Positions 27,101 through 37,121 of a DNA stretch of 64,000 bases are shown in pieces. Origin of the DNA: Tautonia marina. Its GTDB lineage: Bacteria > Planctomycetota > Planctomycetia > Isosphaerales > Isosphaeraceae. A program made the position numbers and the translations under genes. How positions within the stretch are numbered: position 1 is the stretch's first letter; the number at the start of each line of letters is the position of its first letter. The stretch covers positions 124,001-188,000 of the forward strand of contig NZ_WEZF01000005.1 in assembly GCF_009177065.1 (NCBI RefSeq). The letters run 5' to 3'. The notes beneath the pieces are model-generated. The model had not been told where the DNA came from. It worked only from the letters and a program-made list of their open reading frames with translations, and ran no database searches.

Positions 27101-30100
27101 TCAATTCCGATCCGATCCCCCCATCAAGGTCGCCACACGGGCCTTGGCATCGCCCCACTCGTCCTTGACCGATTGCCCCAGGTATCCGTGCGCCATTTGG
27201 TCGATGAACGATTCAAACGCAGGGGTGCAGAGTTCTTCAGCCGAGTGTGCCATGATGACCACTTCTCGAAACCCGGCACCGGCAAATCCGGCCGAGACCC
27301 GAGGGGCATCACAGAGGACGGGAGTTTTCAGGGACTCGAACGGTTCGAGCCCGAGCTCCTCCTGAATTCGGTTCAGGTTCTGAGACTGCCTCACCGGCAC
27401 ACGGAAGCGAAGCGTGACCACCCATTCCTGACCCGTACTCGCTTCAAAGAACGGCGGAGTCATCCGTGGCGCATTGGGTAAGCAAACGCGCACGAGGGTG
27501 CGTTTCGACCAGTCCGGTTCATCGAAGGAACGTAGCTGCTTGAGCCGATCGACGATGAAATCGAGAATCCGGCCATCCCAACGAGCCGGCTTCCCGGTGC
27601 GGGTCAAGCGATCCTGAGTATGCCAGCGCCGGCCATCGCTTTCCCAGGGAGGGGCGATTGCCTCAACCTCCCCGATCGATTCCGCCACCCGACGCGCGTC
27701 AGCCAGCTCCTTCCGAGCCTCGGCGACGGGATCGTAGACCTTCCGAGGAGTGAGCGGCCCCGCTTCCAGCACTGGCTTGAGCACCTTGCCGGTCAAAGTG
27801 ATGGGATTGGCGACGATCACCTCAGGAGGCCCAACGGCGACGACCGAACCTCCTTGTTCTCCCGCTTCCGGGCCAAGGTCGATGACCCAGTCCGCGGTCT
27901 TGATCACATCAAGATGATGTTCGATGATCACCACCGTATTTCCAAGATCCGCAAGGCGATGAATGACATCGAGCAGTTTTCGAACATCGTCGGAATGTAA
28001 GCCGGTCGTCGGTTCATCAAGAACATAGAGCGTCCGGCCGGTTTGTGGTCGGGCGAGTTCGGCGGCAAGCTTGATTCGCTGTGCCTCCCCTCCAGAAAGG
28101 GTAGGTGCCGACTGGCCCAGCGCGACGTATCCCAGCCCCACATCATGCAATGTTTGTAAGACACGGCGAATCTTGGGGACCGCGGCAAACAGATCAAGCG
28201 CCGCATCAACCTTCATGGTCAGAACATCGGAGATCGACTTGCCTCGATAGGTGACGGCCAGGGTTTCACCGGTAAATCGGGCACCTCCGCAAGACTCGCA
28301 AGGCACCCAGACATCGGGCAGGAAGTGCATCTCGATCCGGGTTTGTCCTGCTCCTTCGCAGGCTTCACAGCGACCGCCCGGAACGTTGAAACTGAAGCGG
28401 CCGGGGCCGTATCCGCGAATTTTCGACTCTGGCAGCTTCGCAAACAGTTCCCGGATCAGGTCAAAGACTCCAGTGTACGTTGCGGGAGTCGAGTTCGGAG
28501 TGCCTCCAATCGGCGTCTGATCCACGCCGATCATCTTGTCGATAAGCTCGATTCCCTCAATTGCGTCGTGCAAGCCAGGCACCACTTGCGATCGGTGAAG
28601 GTGCTGAGCACACGCCTTCATCAGAATATCTTCGACCAGAGAGCTTTTCCCGGAGCCACTGACCCCCGTGACCGCCGTAACAACACCGATCGGGAACGCA
28701 ACGTCGATTCCCTTCAAGTTGTGGTGTCTCGCATTGCGAATCACCAGGGCCGCTCCCTCCGGGTTGCGTCGATTCGACGGAACCGGAATCGAGGCGCGAC
28801 CGCTCAGATAGCGCCCCGTCAACGACTTCGAGATGTTGCGAACCTTGCTCGGCGGCCCCTGCGCGGTGATCCGACCGCCGAGGTCGCCGGAACCGGGTCC
28901 GAAATCGAGCAGATGGTCGGACGCCTCAATCACTTCACGATCGTGCTCAACGAGCACCAGCGTGTTGCCGAGATTCCTGAGATGCTGAAGTGCTTGCAAG
29001 AGTCGAGCATTGTCTCGCGGATGCAGACCGATCGTCGGCTCATCGAGCACATACAAAACGCCGGTCAGGCCACTACCGATCTGGCTGGCCAGACGAATCC
29101 GTTGGCTTTCCCCTCCGGAAAGAGTCGGGGTTGATCGAGCGAGCGACAGATAATCCAGCCCAACATCGACCAGAAATTTCAATCGATCGCGGATTTCCCG
29201 AATCAGGTCGCCCGCAATGTGCCGCTCATCTGCGGAAAGCTTAAGCTTTTGAAAAAATGAGAGCGCACGGCTGAGCGGCCAGTTGCTCATCTGATCGATC
29301 GTAAACTCCTTGAACCGAACCGCGGCCGCGTCGTCTCTCAGCCGTCCCCCCATGCACGTCGAGCAGGAGGTTTCGGCCACCATTCCGCGGAGCTTTGCCC
29401 GATAGAGGTAGGAGAGCCGCCCCGCCTCCTCCAGCGCAGGGAAAAGGCCCTTGTACTGGAAGCGAAAACCTCCGGCATCTTCCAGTGGCGGCACGTCGAA
29501 CCAGGTCGCATCCGTACCAAAGAGAATCATTCGGCGATGACGGGCTTCGAGATCCTCAAAGGGAGTTTCGAGATCGATTCCCAACCGATCGGCCAGTCCG
29601 GCGATCATCCGGGCGAACATCGGGTTTTCGTCGAACGAGGGCCAGACTGCCACAGCCCCTCCGCGAAGACTCTTACGACCATCGGGAATCAGGGCCGCCG
29701 GATCGGCACCAAGTTGGACTCCCAGGCCTTCACACGAGGGGCACCAGCCAAGCGAGCTATTGAACGAGAAATGATGAGGCGACAATTCCTCAAAGCTTCG
29801 TCCGCAGCCATCACAGGAGCGATGTTGACTGAAGCGACGGATGGGCCAGTTCGCCTCGTCAATCTCCTCCGAGACCTTGGCGACGTGGATCACCCCCCGC
29901 CCCAAATCCAGGGCTGCCTCGACCGCGTCGGCCAGTCGAGAGCGGGTCGAACGTCGGATGATTGCCCGATCGATCACAACCTCGATCGAATGCGATTCGC
30001 GACGGTTAAGCTGGGGAGGGGATTCGAGGTTGTGGGAGACGCCATCGACTCGAACCCGCACAAACCCGGAACCGCGCAGGTCGTTCCAGAGCGTTTCATA

Positions 30101-33100
30101 ATCCTCCCCCTCATTCCGATCGAGGGGGGCCATGATGTAAACGCGAGTTCCTTCAGGATGATGGAGAATCTTCTCGACGATCTCGTCAGAGGTCTGCGTG
30201 CCCACCGGAATTCCACACGCTGGGCAATACATATGCCCAAGTCTTGCGAACAAAATGCGCAGGTAATCGTGGATTTCCGTTACAGTCCCCACGGTTGATC
30301 GGGGACTTTTGCTGGTGGTTTTCTGTTCGATGCTGATCGCGGGAGATAGCCCTGTAATCCGCTCGACCTTGGGTTTCTGCAACGGTGCGAGGAATTGCCG
30401 AGCGTAGCTGGAGAGGCTTTCGACATAGCGTCGCTGACCTTCGGCATACAGGGTGTCCATGGCCAGCGAGGTTTTTCCCGAGCCGCTCGGCCCACTGCAG
30501 ACCGTCATCTGATTCCGCGGAAGGCGAACGTTGACCCCCTTCAGGTTATGTTGCGAGGCCCCCTCGATCGTAATCGCACTGAGTTCGCGGGTTGGTCGAC
30601 CCTTGACGGATCGCTTTGGTGATTTTCCCCTGGTGGACGGAGAGGAACGCCTCGAATCGGGCCAGAGAACCCGGGCGAGTGCTTTTCCGGTATGACTGTC
30701 GCGGACCTTGGCGACCTCCTCGGGCGTTCCTTCCGCAACAATCCGCCCTCCACCGGCCCCGCCTTCGGGGCCAAGGTCGAGAATCCAGTCGGCGGTCTTG
30801 ATCACGTCGAGATTGTGCTCGATCACTACCACGGTGTTTCCTTGCTCGACGAACCCGTGGAGCACGTCGAGCAGGCGCCGGATGTCTTCAAAATGGAGGC
30901 CGGTCGTGGGTTCATCGAGGACATAGAGCGTCTTGCCGGTCCCCTTGCGTACCAGTTCGCGGGCCAGTTTAATTCGCTGGGCTTCGCCGCCGGAGAGGGT
31001 TGGCGAGGGTTGGCCAAGTTTTAAATAGTCGAGGCCGACATCGTGCAAGGTCTTGAGCATCACCCCAATTTTTGGAACGTTCGCAAAGTGCTCAAGTGCC
31101 TCTTGAACATCCATCTCGAGGACATCGCTGATGCTCTTGCCTTTGAACCGGCAGTGAAGCGTTTCGCGGTTGAATCGCTTCCCTTCGCAGACAGGGCAGG
31201 TGACCCAGACATCGGCCAGGAAATCCATCTCGAGCTTGTTCGACCCGTTCCCCTGGCAGGCTTCGCAACGACCTCCAGGGACGTTGAAACTGAACCTTCC
31301 GGGCTTGTAGCCTCGGGTCTTCGAGTCGGGGAGCTTCGTGTAAAGATCTCGGATTTCGTCGAAGAGCTTGATGTAGGTTGCCGGATTCGATCGAGGGGTT
31401 CGACCAATCGGCGACTGGTCGATATCAATGAGCTTATCGAGCTGTTCAACTCCTTCGATTCGATCGTGCAGACCCGGATCGGTTTTTGCTCCGTTCAGAT
31501 CGCGTGAAAGCGTCTCCCGGAGAATCTCACCAATCAACGAACTCTTTCCCGACCCCGACACGCCCGTCACACAAACAAACCGGCCCAGGGGGATTGAGAC
31601 ATCGATGGACTTCAGGTTGTTTTGTCGCGCCCCAACGATCCGCACCACATTCTCTGAGAGGCCCCGTCGCTGGGTTGGCACCGCGATCGACTTCCGGCCC
31701 GAGAGGTACTGCCCGGTCAGACTGTTGGGATGTTTGGAAATTGTTGCCAGATCGCCCTGGGCAATAACCTCTCCCCCTTTGATGCCGGGGCCGGGACCGA
31801 AGTCAATTATCGAGTCGGCCGCGCGCATCGTGTCTTCATCGTGCTCGACGACGACAACTGTATTCCCGATGTCTCGAAGCCGTTGGAGCGTGGCGATCAG
31901 GCGATCATTGTCTCGCGGATGCAGCCCAATTGAGGGTTCGTCGAGAATGTAAAGCACCCCGACCAGCCCGGCCCCGACCTGACTGGCCAGCCGAATTCGC
32001 TGAGCCTCTCCCCCGGACAGGGTCGGAGCCGAGCGATCGAGCGTTAGGTAATCCAGACCGACATCCGTCAGGAACCGCAATCGCCCTCGAATTTCCTTGA
32101 GCAATTCCTCGGCAATCGTCAGTGATCGTGCATCCAGTGGCTCGGGCTCGTCGGAGCGTTCGGCCTTCCCCGTCCCACTGAGACGCTCGAACCAGCGTGA
32201 GAGGGTTCCTAGGTCGAGGGCTTCCAGTTCGGGCAAGGAGCGATCGCCGACCCGGACAGAGCGCGCTCGCGAGTTGAGGCGGGCTCCGTTGCATTCGGGG
32301 CAGGTCATGCTCCTCATGTACGGCTCGAGCCCTGCTCGGTGCGGACCTCCCTTGGAATGCTGGTACTTTTCCAGGAGTTCGTTGGCGATGCCTTTCCAGG
32401 TTCCCGGGTGAGCCCATTGGCGGCTCCGACTCTTCCATCGGTAAACGATGACCCGATCGCCGGTACCGTACAGCCAGGCGTTCTGGTACTCGGGAGCCAG
32501 CTCTTCCCAGGGGGAACGAAGCATCGTTCCCTTCTTCGGTCCACCCTCGTCGGCTTCGAGGTTCGAGGCGAACCCCTCGAAGAGGTGCCGCTTCCACTTG
32601 CCGAGTTTCTTGACCGGCCCAAGCGGAGCAATGGCCCCCTCCCAGACCGACAGGGTCGGGTCGGGCACGAGCAGGTCAGCGGCAAAGTCGTGGCGAATGC
32701 CGAGCCCATCACACGAGGAACACATCCCCTGCGGACTGTTGAAGCTGAACAGTTGCGGACTTGGCGCATCAAAGCCGATCCCGCACGGCACACAGGCGTA
32801 CCGGGAGGAGAGGACCAGATCCGGCTGATCCTCGATCGCCACGATTACCGTCTCGCCACCAAGCTTCAAGGCAGACTCGACCGCCTCGGCCAGTCGCGAT
32901 CGGACCGAAGGCCCAAGCTTGATCCGATCGATCACGACCTCGATCTCGTGCTTCACTTGACGATCAAGGGCCGGAGGATCGCTGAGAGCGATAATCCGGC
33001 CATCGACCCGAGCCCGAACATAACCCGCGCGAGAAAGATCGGTGAAGAGATCGCGATGTTCCCCTTTCTGCCCTCGGATGATGGGAGCCAGCAGGGTAAT

Positions 33101-33547
33101 GGGCGTTCCGCTCGGTTGATCGAGAATTTGAGCAACAATCTGTTCCCGGGTCTGAGCCGAGACCAGCTGCCCACACGCCGGACAATGCTGCCGGCCAACC
33201 CTCGCGAACAGGACGCGTAAATGGTCGTGGATCTCGGTGATCGTTCCAACCGTGCTGCGCGGGTTTCGTCCTCCGGTCTTCTGCTGGATGGCAATCGAAG
33301 GGCTCAGCCCGTCAATCCGATCCACATCGGGCTTTGGCAATTGTCCGAGAAATTGCCGGGCGTAGCTCGATAGGCTCTCAACATAGCGCCGCTGCCCCTC
33401 AGCATACAGCGTGTCAAACGCCATCGAACTCTTGCCCGATCCCGACACTCCGGTGAAGCAAATCAAAGCACCACGAGGCAACTGCAAGGAAACGTCCCGC
33501 AGATTGTGTTCTCGGGCGCCCCGGATCACGATGTCGGAGCTGGCCAT
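27101..33547 (-). CDS. uvrA: tandem (double-length) excinuclease ABC subunit A
   Basis: UvrA detects DNA damage and loads UvrB in nucleotide excision repair. At 2148 residues this is two full UvrA copies in one chain. Walker A motifs: GVSGSGKSS (~33), GVSGSGKSS (~660), GPSGSGKTS (~1017), GVSGSGKSS (~1627). Four intact LSGGE(A/S)QRI signatures lie near 507, 850, 1477 and 1816. Each half has zinc modules, e.g. CEACQGNG with CPVCEGKR, and CEACEGAG with CESCGGAR. A ~215-residue C-terminal extension with no UvrA motif ends the protein. Both halves look catalytically intact. AAGGA precedes the ATG. Chlamydia also has a duplicated UvrA. Confidence 0.95.
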   Translation of the reverse strand: MASSDIVIRGAREHNLRDVSLQLPRGALICFTGVSGSGKSSMAFDTLYAEGQRRYVESLSSYARQFLGQLPKPDVDRIDGLSPSIAIQQKTGGRNPRSTVGTITEIHDHLRVLFARVGRQHCPACGQLVSAQTREQIVAQILDQPSGTPITLLAPIIRGQKGEHRDLFTDLSRAGYVRARVDGRIIALSDPPALDRQVKHEIEVVIDRIKLGPSVRSRLAEAVESALKLGGETVIVAIEDQPDLVLSSRYACVPCGIGFDAPSPQLFSFNSPQGMCSSCDGLGIRHDFAADLLVPDPTLSVWEGAIAPLGPVKKLGKWKRHLFEGFASNLEADEGGPKKGTMLRSPWEELAPEYQNAWLYGTGDRVIVYRWKSRSRQWAHPGTWKGIANELLEKYQHSKGGPHRAGLEPYMRSMTCPECNGARLNSRARSVRVGDRSLPELEALDLGTLSRWFERLSGTGKAERSDEPEPLDARSLTIAEELLKEIRGRLRFLTDVGLDYLTLDRSAPTLSGGEAQRIRLASQVGAGLVGVLYILDEPSIGLHPRDNDRLIATLQRLRDIGNTVVVVEHDEDTMRAADSIIDFGPGPGIKGGEVIAQGDLATISKHPNSLTGQYLSGRKSIAVPTQRRGLSENVVRIVGARQNNLKSIDVSIPLGRFVCVTGVSGSGKSSLIGEILRETLSRDLNGAKTDPGLHDRIEGVEQLDKLIDIDQSPIGRTPRSNPATYIKLFDEIRDLYTKLPDSKTRGYKPGRFSFNVPGGRCEACQGNGSNKLEMDFLADVWVTCPVCEGKRFNRETLHCRFKGKSISDVLEMDVQEALEHFANVPKIGVMLKTLHDVGLDYLKLGQPSPTLSGGEAQRIKLARELVRKGTGKTLYVLDEPTTGLHFEDIRRLLDVLHGFVEQGNTVVVIEHNLDVIKTADWILDLGPEGGAGGGRIVAEGTPEEVAKVRDSHTGKALARVLWPDSRRSSPSTRGKSPKRSVKGRPTRELSAITIEGASQHNLKGVNVRLPRNQMTVCSGPSGSGKTSLAMDTLYAEGQRRYVESLSSYARQFLAPLQKPKVERITGLSPAISIEQKTTSKSPRSTVGTVTEIHDYLRILFARLGHMYCPACGIPVGTQTSDEIVEKILHHPEGTRVYIMAPLDRNEGEDYETLWNDLRGSGFVRVRVDGVSHNLESPPQLNRRESHSIEVVIDRAIIRRSTRSRLADAVEAALDLGRGVIHVAKVSEEIDEANWPIRRFSQHRSCDGCGRSFEELSPHHFSFNSSLGWCPSCEGLGVQLGADPAALIPDGRKSLRGGAVAVWPSFDENPMFARMIAGLADRLGIDLETPFEDLEARHRRMILFGTDATWFDVPPLEDAGGFRFQYKGLFPALEEAGRLSYLYRAKLRGMVAETSCSTCMGGRLRDDAAAVRFKEFTIDQMSNWPLSRALSFFQKLKLSADERHIAGDLIREIRDRLKFLVDVGLDYLSLARSTPTLSGGESQRIRLASQIGSGLTGVLYVLDEPTIGLHPRDNARLLQALQHLRNLGNTLVLVEHDREVIEASDHLLDFGPGSGDLGGRITAQGPPSKVRNISKSLTGRYLSGRASIPVPSNRRNPEGAALVIRNARHHNLKGIDVAFPIGVVTAVTGVSGSGKSSLVEDILMKACAQHLHRSQVVPGLHDAIEGIELIDKMIGVDQTPIGGTPNSTPATYTGVFDLIRELFAKLPESKIRGYGPGRFSFNVPGGRCEACEGAGQTRIEMHFLPDVWVPCESCGGARFTGETLAVTYRGKSISDVLTMKVDAALDLFAAVPKIRRVLQTLHDVGLGYVALGQSAPTLSGGEAQRIKLAAELARPQTGRTLYVLDEPTTGLHSDDVRKLLDVIHRLADLGNTVVIIEHHLDVIKTADWVIDLGPEAGEQGGSVVAVGPPEVIVANPITLTGKVLKPVLEAGPLTPRKVYDPVAEARKELADARRVAESIGEVEAIAPPWESDGRRWHTQDRLTRTGKPARWDGRILDFIVDRLKQLRSFDEPDWSKRTLVRVCLPNAPRMTPPFFEASTGQEWVVTLRFRVPVRQSQNLNRIQEELGLEPFESLKTPVLCDAPRVSAGFAGAGFREVVIMAHSAEELCTPAFESFIDQMAHGYLGQSVKDEWGDAKARVATLMGGSDRN

Positions 33548-33852
33548 CCCTGCAGGTTCCTTCCGGAGTATCCGATCCCTGGTGCAGCTTTCGCAGACCT
33601 TGCAATGGAAGTGAGTTTAGCGGTCGTGAGAACGCCTGTCCAGGGACCAGCTCGTCGAAAAACCAACACCCGACCCCTCTCCGCGTTGCATGCAATCACC
33701 AGGAGTCGAATTGTTTCGACACCGTCCGGCTCTCTTGGAAAGAGCGATCTAGGGTTCTTTGGCCGGAGAGATGGTTCAGGGGGGCTGGTCCTGGCGGTGC
33801 AACCCTCGACGTACCATTTCGATCGACTCCCCACTTTCAGACTCGACAATCG
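33548..33852. other. divergent intergenic region between uvrA and the GGDEF gene
   Basis: The 305 bases must hold promoters for both genes. I see no consensus hexamer pair and no LexA-like dyad. A small hairpin GCTCT/AGAGC lies near 33730-33748. Nothing else stands out. Confidence 0.4.
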
Positions 33853-34890
33853 ATGGAATTGATGAAAATCCTTGTGGCAGAAGATGATCCGGTGAGCGCA
33901 ACCCTGATTGTCGGTGCGCTGCGGCGGCTTGGTCACGAGATCGAGGTCGTCCCCAATGGACTGGAGGCGGAGATGCGTCTGGTTGCGGATCGATCGATTC
34001 GGTTGGTGATCTCTGACTGGATGATGCCGGGGATTGACGGGTTAGGGCTCTGTCAACGACTCCGGAGCCGTTCGGGATCGCTCTACACATATTTTATCCT
34101 CATCACCGCGCGCTCGGGACTCGAAGCTCGGATGGCGGGCTATCGGGCTGGGGTCGACGACTTCCTGAGCAAACCCTTGAACCTTGACGAGTTGGTGGCT
34201 CGGGTCGAGATTGCCCGTCGCATTCTGGAGATGCAGGAAGAATTGGTTCGCCGCTCGGACGAACTCGAAACGCTCAAACAGGAACTGGAACTCCGCAACG
34301 AGCGGCTGGCAGACATGGCGATCACCGACGCCTTGACCGGCCTCCGAAACCGCCGACACTTTCATCGGCTGTTTGAGTCAAGTTTCACCCTCAGTCACCA
34401 ATCGTCCCAACCGCTGACTGTCATCCTCCTCGATGTCGACCGATTCAAGCAGTACAACGACTCTTATGGACACCCGGCCGGCGATGAGGTCCTGATCGGA
34501 GTCGCAGACGTGCTGCGGGCGAATGTTCGAGATCGCGATCTCATTGCGCGTTATGGAGGCGAGGAGTTCGTGGTGCTGTTACCTCGGGTGAGTGCTCCGG
34601 AAGGCATTGCCCTGGCCGAGCGGCTGAGACGATCCATTGCCGATCGGGTCTGGCGATCCGCTCCGATTACGGCGAGCTTCGGAGTCGGGACGTCGGGACC
34701 ATCGACCGCAACCCCGGACATGCTGCTTGATCACGCCGACCAGGCACTCTATCGCTCCAAGCAACGGGGGCGAAATTGTGTCACGCATTTCCGGGAACTC
34801 ACGCCTCGCCATGATCAGTCGTCGATTGTGCAGAACACCTCAATTCGCGCTCCCTTGCCCATGAAGTTGCCTGCCACGGGCACGCATTGA
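33853..34890 (+). CDS. response regulator with GGDEF diguanylate cyclase domain
   Basis: A 345-residue PleD-type protein that should make cyclic di-GMP when phosphorylated. The receiver domain (1-120) has the acidic pair in VAEDDPVS, phosphoacceptor D in VISDWMMPGIDGL, T in LITARS and K in LSKPLNLDEL. A coiled-coil linker (~125-160, rich in E, L and R) leads to the GGDEF domain with DVDRFKQYNDSYGHPAGDEVL and active-site RYGGEEF (~235). RDRD just upstream of it fits the RxxD product-inhibition I-site. No sensor kinase gene is adjacent. Two in-frame ATGs (33853 and 33862) are possible starts. Confidence 0.93.
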   Translation: MELMKILVAEDDPVSATLIVGALRRLGHEIEVVPNGLEAEMRLVADRSIRLVISDWMMPGIDGLGLCQRLRSRSGSLYTYFILITARSGLEARMAGYRAGVDDFLSKPLNLDELVARVEIARRILEMQEELVRRSDELETLKQELELRNERLADMAITDALTGLRNRRHFHRLFESSFTLSHQSSQPLTVILLDVDRFKQYNDSYGHPAGDEVLIGVADVLRANVRDRDLIARYGGEEFVVLLPRVSAPEGIALAERLRRSIADRVWRSAPITASFGVGTSGPSTATPDMLLDHADQALYRSKQRGRNCVTHFRELTPRHDQSSIVQNTSIRAPLPMKLPATGTH

Positions 34891-34972
34891 ACCTCCGAGC
34901 GAGCGGCCGTCCCATCGCGCGGTCATCGCCTCTCCGGGAAGAAATTCGTTCGGGGAACCCCCTCGCCCCGTG

Positions 34973-35048
34973 CCGGCCCGTTGCCCGGCGGGCCGGGCTC
35001 GACTAAGTTCGAGCGTCGCCACCGGCCTTGAGGCGAGCGGGGCCGGTG
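34973..35048 (+). terminator. tandem GC-rich hairpins downstream of the GGDEF gene
   Basis: CCGGCCCG (34973-34980) pairs with CGGGCCGG (34989-34996), and CACCGGCC (35020-35027) pairs with GGCCGGTG (35041-35048); both stems are perfect 8-mers. They lie 80-160 bases after the GGDEF stop and just before the gluconolactonase-like gene, with no T-run. They may stop readthrough or sit in the leader of the next gene. Confidence 0.45.
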
Positions 35049-35109
35049 AGTTTCCTCCCGCTGTCTCGTGGGCAACGCAGAATCTGCTCGCCTCTCCCGG
35101 AGCCGATCC

Positions 35110-36174
35110 ATGACGCTAATTGATCGCAAGACAAGGCCCGAGTCGTGGGCCTTTGCCGCCGTCCTGATGGTTCTGGCCTTCGTGGTCATGCCAACGGCAG
35201 AAGCCCAGGAGGCGGCATCCGCCCCGTACGACTCCCTGGGAACCATCGAGGTCAAGCACGATCGCTTCCGGGAACTGATTCCCACGGATTCCCGGCTGGA
35301 AATCCTCGCGTCGGGCTTCGAGTGGACCGAGGGGCCGGTCTGGTGGCCCGAGCAAGAAACCGTCCTGTTTTCCGATATCCCGCGCAACACTGTCTTTGCC
35401 TGGACCAAGAAGGGCGAGTTGAAGCCCTTTCTGAAGCCGAGCGGGTACACCGGTTCCGACCAATTCACGGGTCAGGAGCCGGGCTCGAACGGATTGCTCT
35501 TTGACTCCAACGGCCGACTCATTCTCTGTCAGCACGGGGATCGCCGCGTTGCTCGACTGAAGGACGACCGGACCTTCGAGACGCTCGCCTCCACGTATCA
35601 GGGGAAACGCTTGAATAGCCCGAACGACGCCGTCTTCAAATCCGACGGCTCGCTCTACTTCACCGATCCTCCGTACGGCCTGCCGAAAAATGTCGATGAT
35701 CCGGCCAAAGAACTTCCCTTCCAGGGGGTTTACCGTCTCTCGCCCGACGGAACCCTGACCCTCTTGACCGATCAGATGACCCGTCCCAACGGCATTGCAT
35801 TCTCACCCGATGAATCCATCCTCTACGTGGCCAACTCCGACCCGGAAAAGGCGATCTGGATGGCCTTTCCCCTGAAGGATGACGGCACCCTGGGAGAGGG
35901 GAAGGTGTTTGCCGATGCCACCGATCAGGTCGGCAAGGAAAAAGGCCTCCCCGACGGGATGACCGTCGACCGAGACGGAAACCTGTTCGCGACCGGACCC
36001 GGCGGCGTCTTGATCTTCGCTCCCGACGGCACCCATCTCGGCACGCTCAAGACCGGCGAGGCCACCGCCAACTGCACCTTCGGAGGTGAAGACGGATCCG
36101 TGCTTTACGTCACGGCCGACATGCACTTCTGCCGCATCCCCACCACGACGAAGGGTCTTGGTTTCAACGATTGA
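35110..36174 (+). CDS. exported SMP-30/gluconolactonase-like protein
   Basis: About 354 residues with an N-terminal signal peptide (FAAVLMVLAFVVMPTAEAQ) and a six-bladed propeller of the SMP-30/gluconolactonase/LRE family. Metal-site residues expected in the family are visible in FEWTEGPVWW (E), RLNSPNDAVF (N) and LPDGMTVDRDGN (D). The likely reaction is sugar lactone hydrolysis in the periplasm, but specificity is not readable. GGAG lies before the ATG at 35110; an upstream GTG at 35068 would put 14 polar residues before the signal peptide. Confidence 0.88.
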   Translation: MTLIDRKTRPESWAFAAVLMVLAFVVMPTAEAQEAASAPYDSLGTIEVKHDRFRELIPTDSRLEILASGFEWTEGPVWWPEQETVLFSDIPRNTVFAWTKKGELKPFLKPSGYTGSDQFTGQEPGSNGLLFDSNGRLILCQHGDRRVARLKDDRTFETLASTYQGKRLNSPNDAVFKSDGSLYFTDPPYGLPKNVDDPAKELPFQGVYRLSPDGTLTLLTDQMTRPNGIAFSPDESILYVANSDPEKAIWMAFPLKDDGTLGEGKVFADATDQVGKEKGLPDGMTVDRDGNLFATGPGGVLIFAPDGTHLGTLKTGEATANCTFGGEDGSVLYVTADMHFCRIPTTTKGLGFND

Positions 36175-36188
36175 GCCACCTCAATCGC

Positions 36189-36222
36189 ACCGAGGGATCA
36201 GCCGAAAAGGTGATCCCTCGGT
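36189..36222. terminator. strong bidirectional terminator hairpin
   Basis: ACCGAGGGATCA (36189-36200) and TGATCCCTCGGT (36211-36222) form a perfect 12-bp stem around a 10-base loop. It fills the short gap between two convergent genes (stops at 36174 and 36222), so it can serve both strands. Confidence 0.75.
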
Positions 36223-37022
36223 CAGACGGACTCGCCCGATTCCGGCGTGGAATCCTTGTTCTCCGACACGTCGCGGATGGGTCCCGGCGTATCGGAGGGC
36301 CTGAACTGCGCCATTGCGTCCAAACATTCGCTCAACAGGGGTTCCATCTCCTCCAAAAGCCGATGGAACCGTTGGCGGGCAAGAGACACCGGAGCCTGCA
36401 ATGACTCGGGGACGGTCGAGACTTCGAGTTCAAGCGAGTCCTCGTCCCGGACAACCGTCCATCCGAGGCTCCGAAGCCATTGAAGCACCACGGTGTTCTC
36501 CGGCAAGACGAACGCCTTGAGCCGCTTGATCCCCAGCATCCTCGCTCGAAGGACGAGGAGCGCCAGTAAAACCGTTCCCAGCCCATGCCGTTGCGCGGCG
36601 TCGATCACGGTGATCGCGACCTCGGCCGACTGCGGATCGGTTTCATCCCGGATCATCCGGCCGCTTCCAAGTCCGTCGAAGGGTGGGTCGGGCAGATCGA
36701 GCGCGCACCAGGCCACGTGATCGACCTGATCCACCTGGATCAGTTGGCGAATCTCCGCCTCGCTGAGTTGATCGCGCTGGCGGAAGAAGCGAAACACACG
36801 AGATTGATCGGACAGTTGTTCAAATCCCGCTTCGAGCCGATGACGATCTTCCGGAAGGACCGGAGAGAGAAAGACTCTCCGTCCATCCCGAAGCCGGAAC
36901 TCGAACCCGGGGCGGTTGTGAGTGTGCTGCTCCGAACGCCCTTCGTATGACTTATGCGGCCCAAAGAGCCGGCCCTCCGACGACCGCCCCCAGGAAACGG
37001 CAGGAACGCGAGGGAATCTCAT
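36222..37022 (-). CDS. GNAT-family N-acetyltransferase
   Basis: About 266 residues. The acetyl-CoA binding motif A is visible as AITVIDAAQRHGLGTVLLALLV (Q/R-x-x-G-x-G form in QRHGLG), followed by ENTVVLQWLRSLGW, the usual motif B. The N-terminal half has RDGRRVFLSPVLPEDRHRL, typical of the start of the GNAT fold, as in PatZ-like single domains. A ~60-residue C-terminal tail is unassigned. I chose the ATG at 37022 with GGGGAG upstream; the frame is open to 37103. The acceptor is unknown. Confidence 0.8.
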   Translation of the reverse strand: MRFPRVPAVSWGRSSEGRLFGPHKSYEGRSEQHTHNRPGFEFRLRDGRRVFLSPVLPEDRHRLEAGFEQLSDQSRVFRFFRQRDQLSEAEIRQLIQVDQVDHVAWCALDLPDPPFDGLGSGRMIRDETDPQSAEVAITVIDAAQRHGLGTVLLALLVLRARMLGIKRLKAFVLPENTVVLQWLRSLGWTVVRDEDSLELEVSTVPESLQAPVSLARQRFHRLLEEMEPLLSECLDAMAQFRPSDTPGPIRDVSENKDSTPESGESV

Positions 37023-37121
37023 CTCTCTCCCCTGCCTTCGATCGGCGCAACGGGTCTTGATGGACTTCGAATCGGCCCCGATGCGCCTCGTGATCGTCAC
37101 CAAACGCGGCCAACACGTCGA

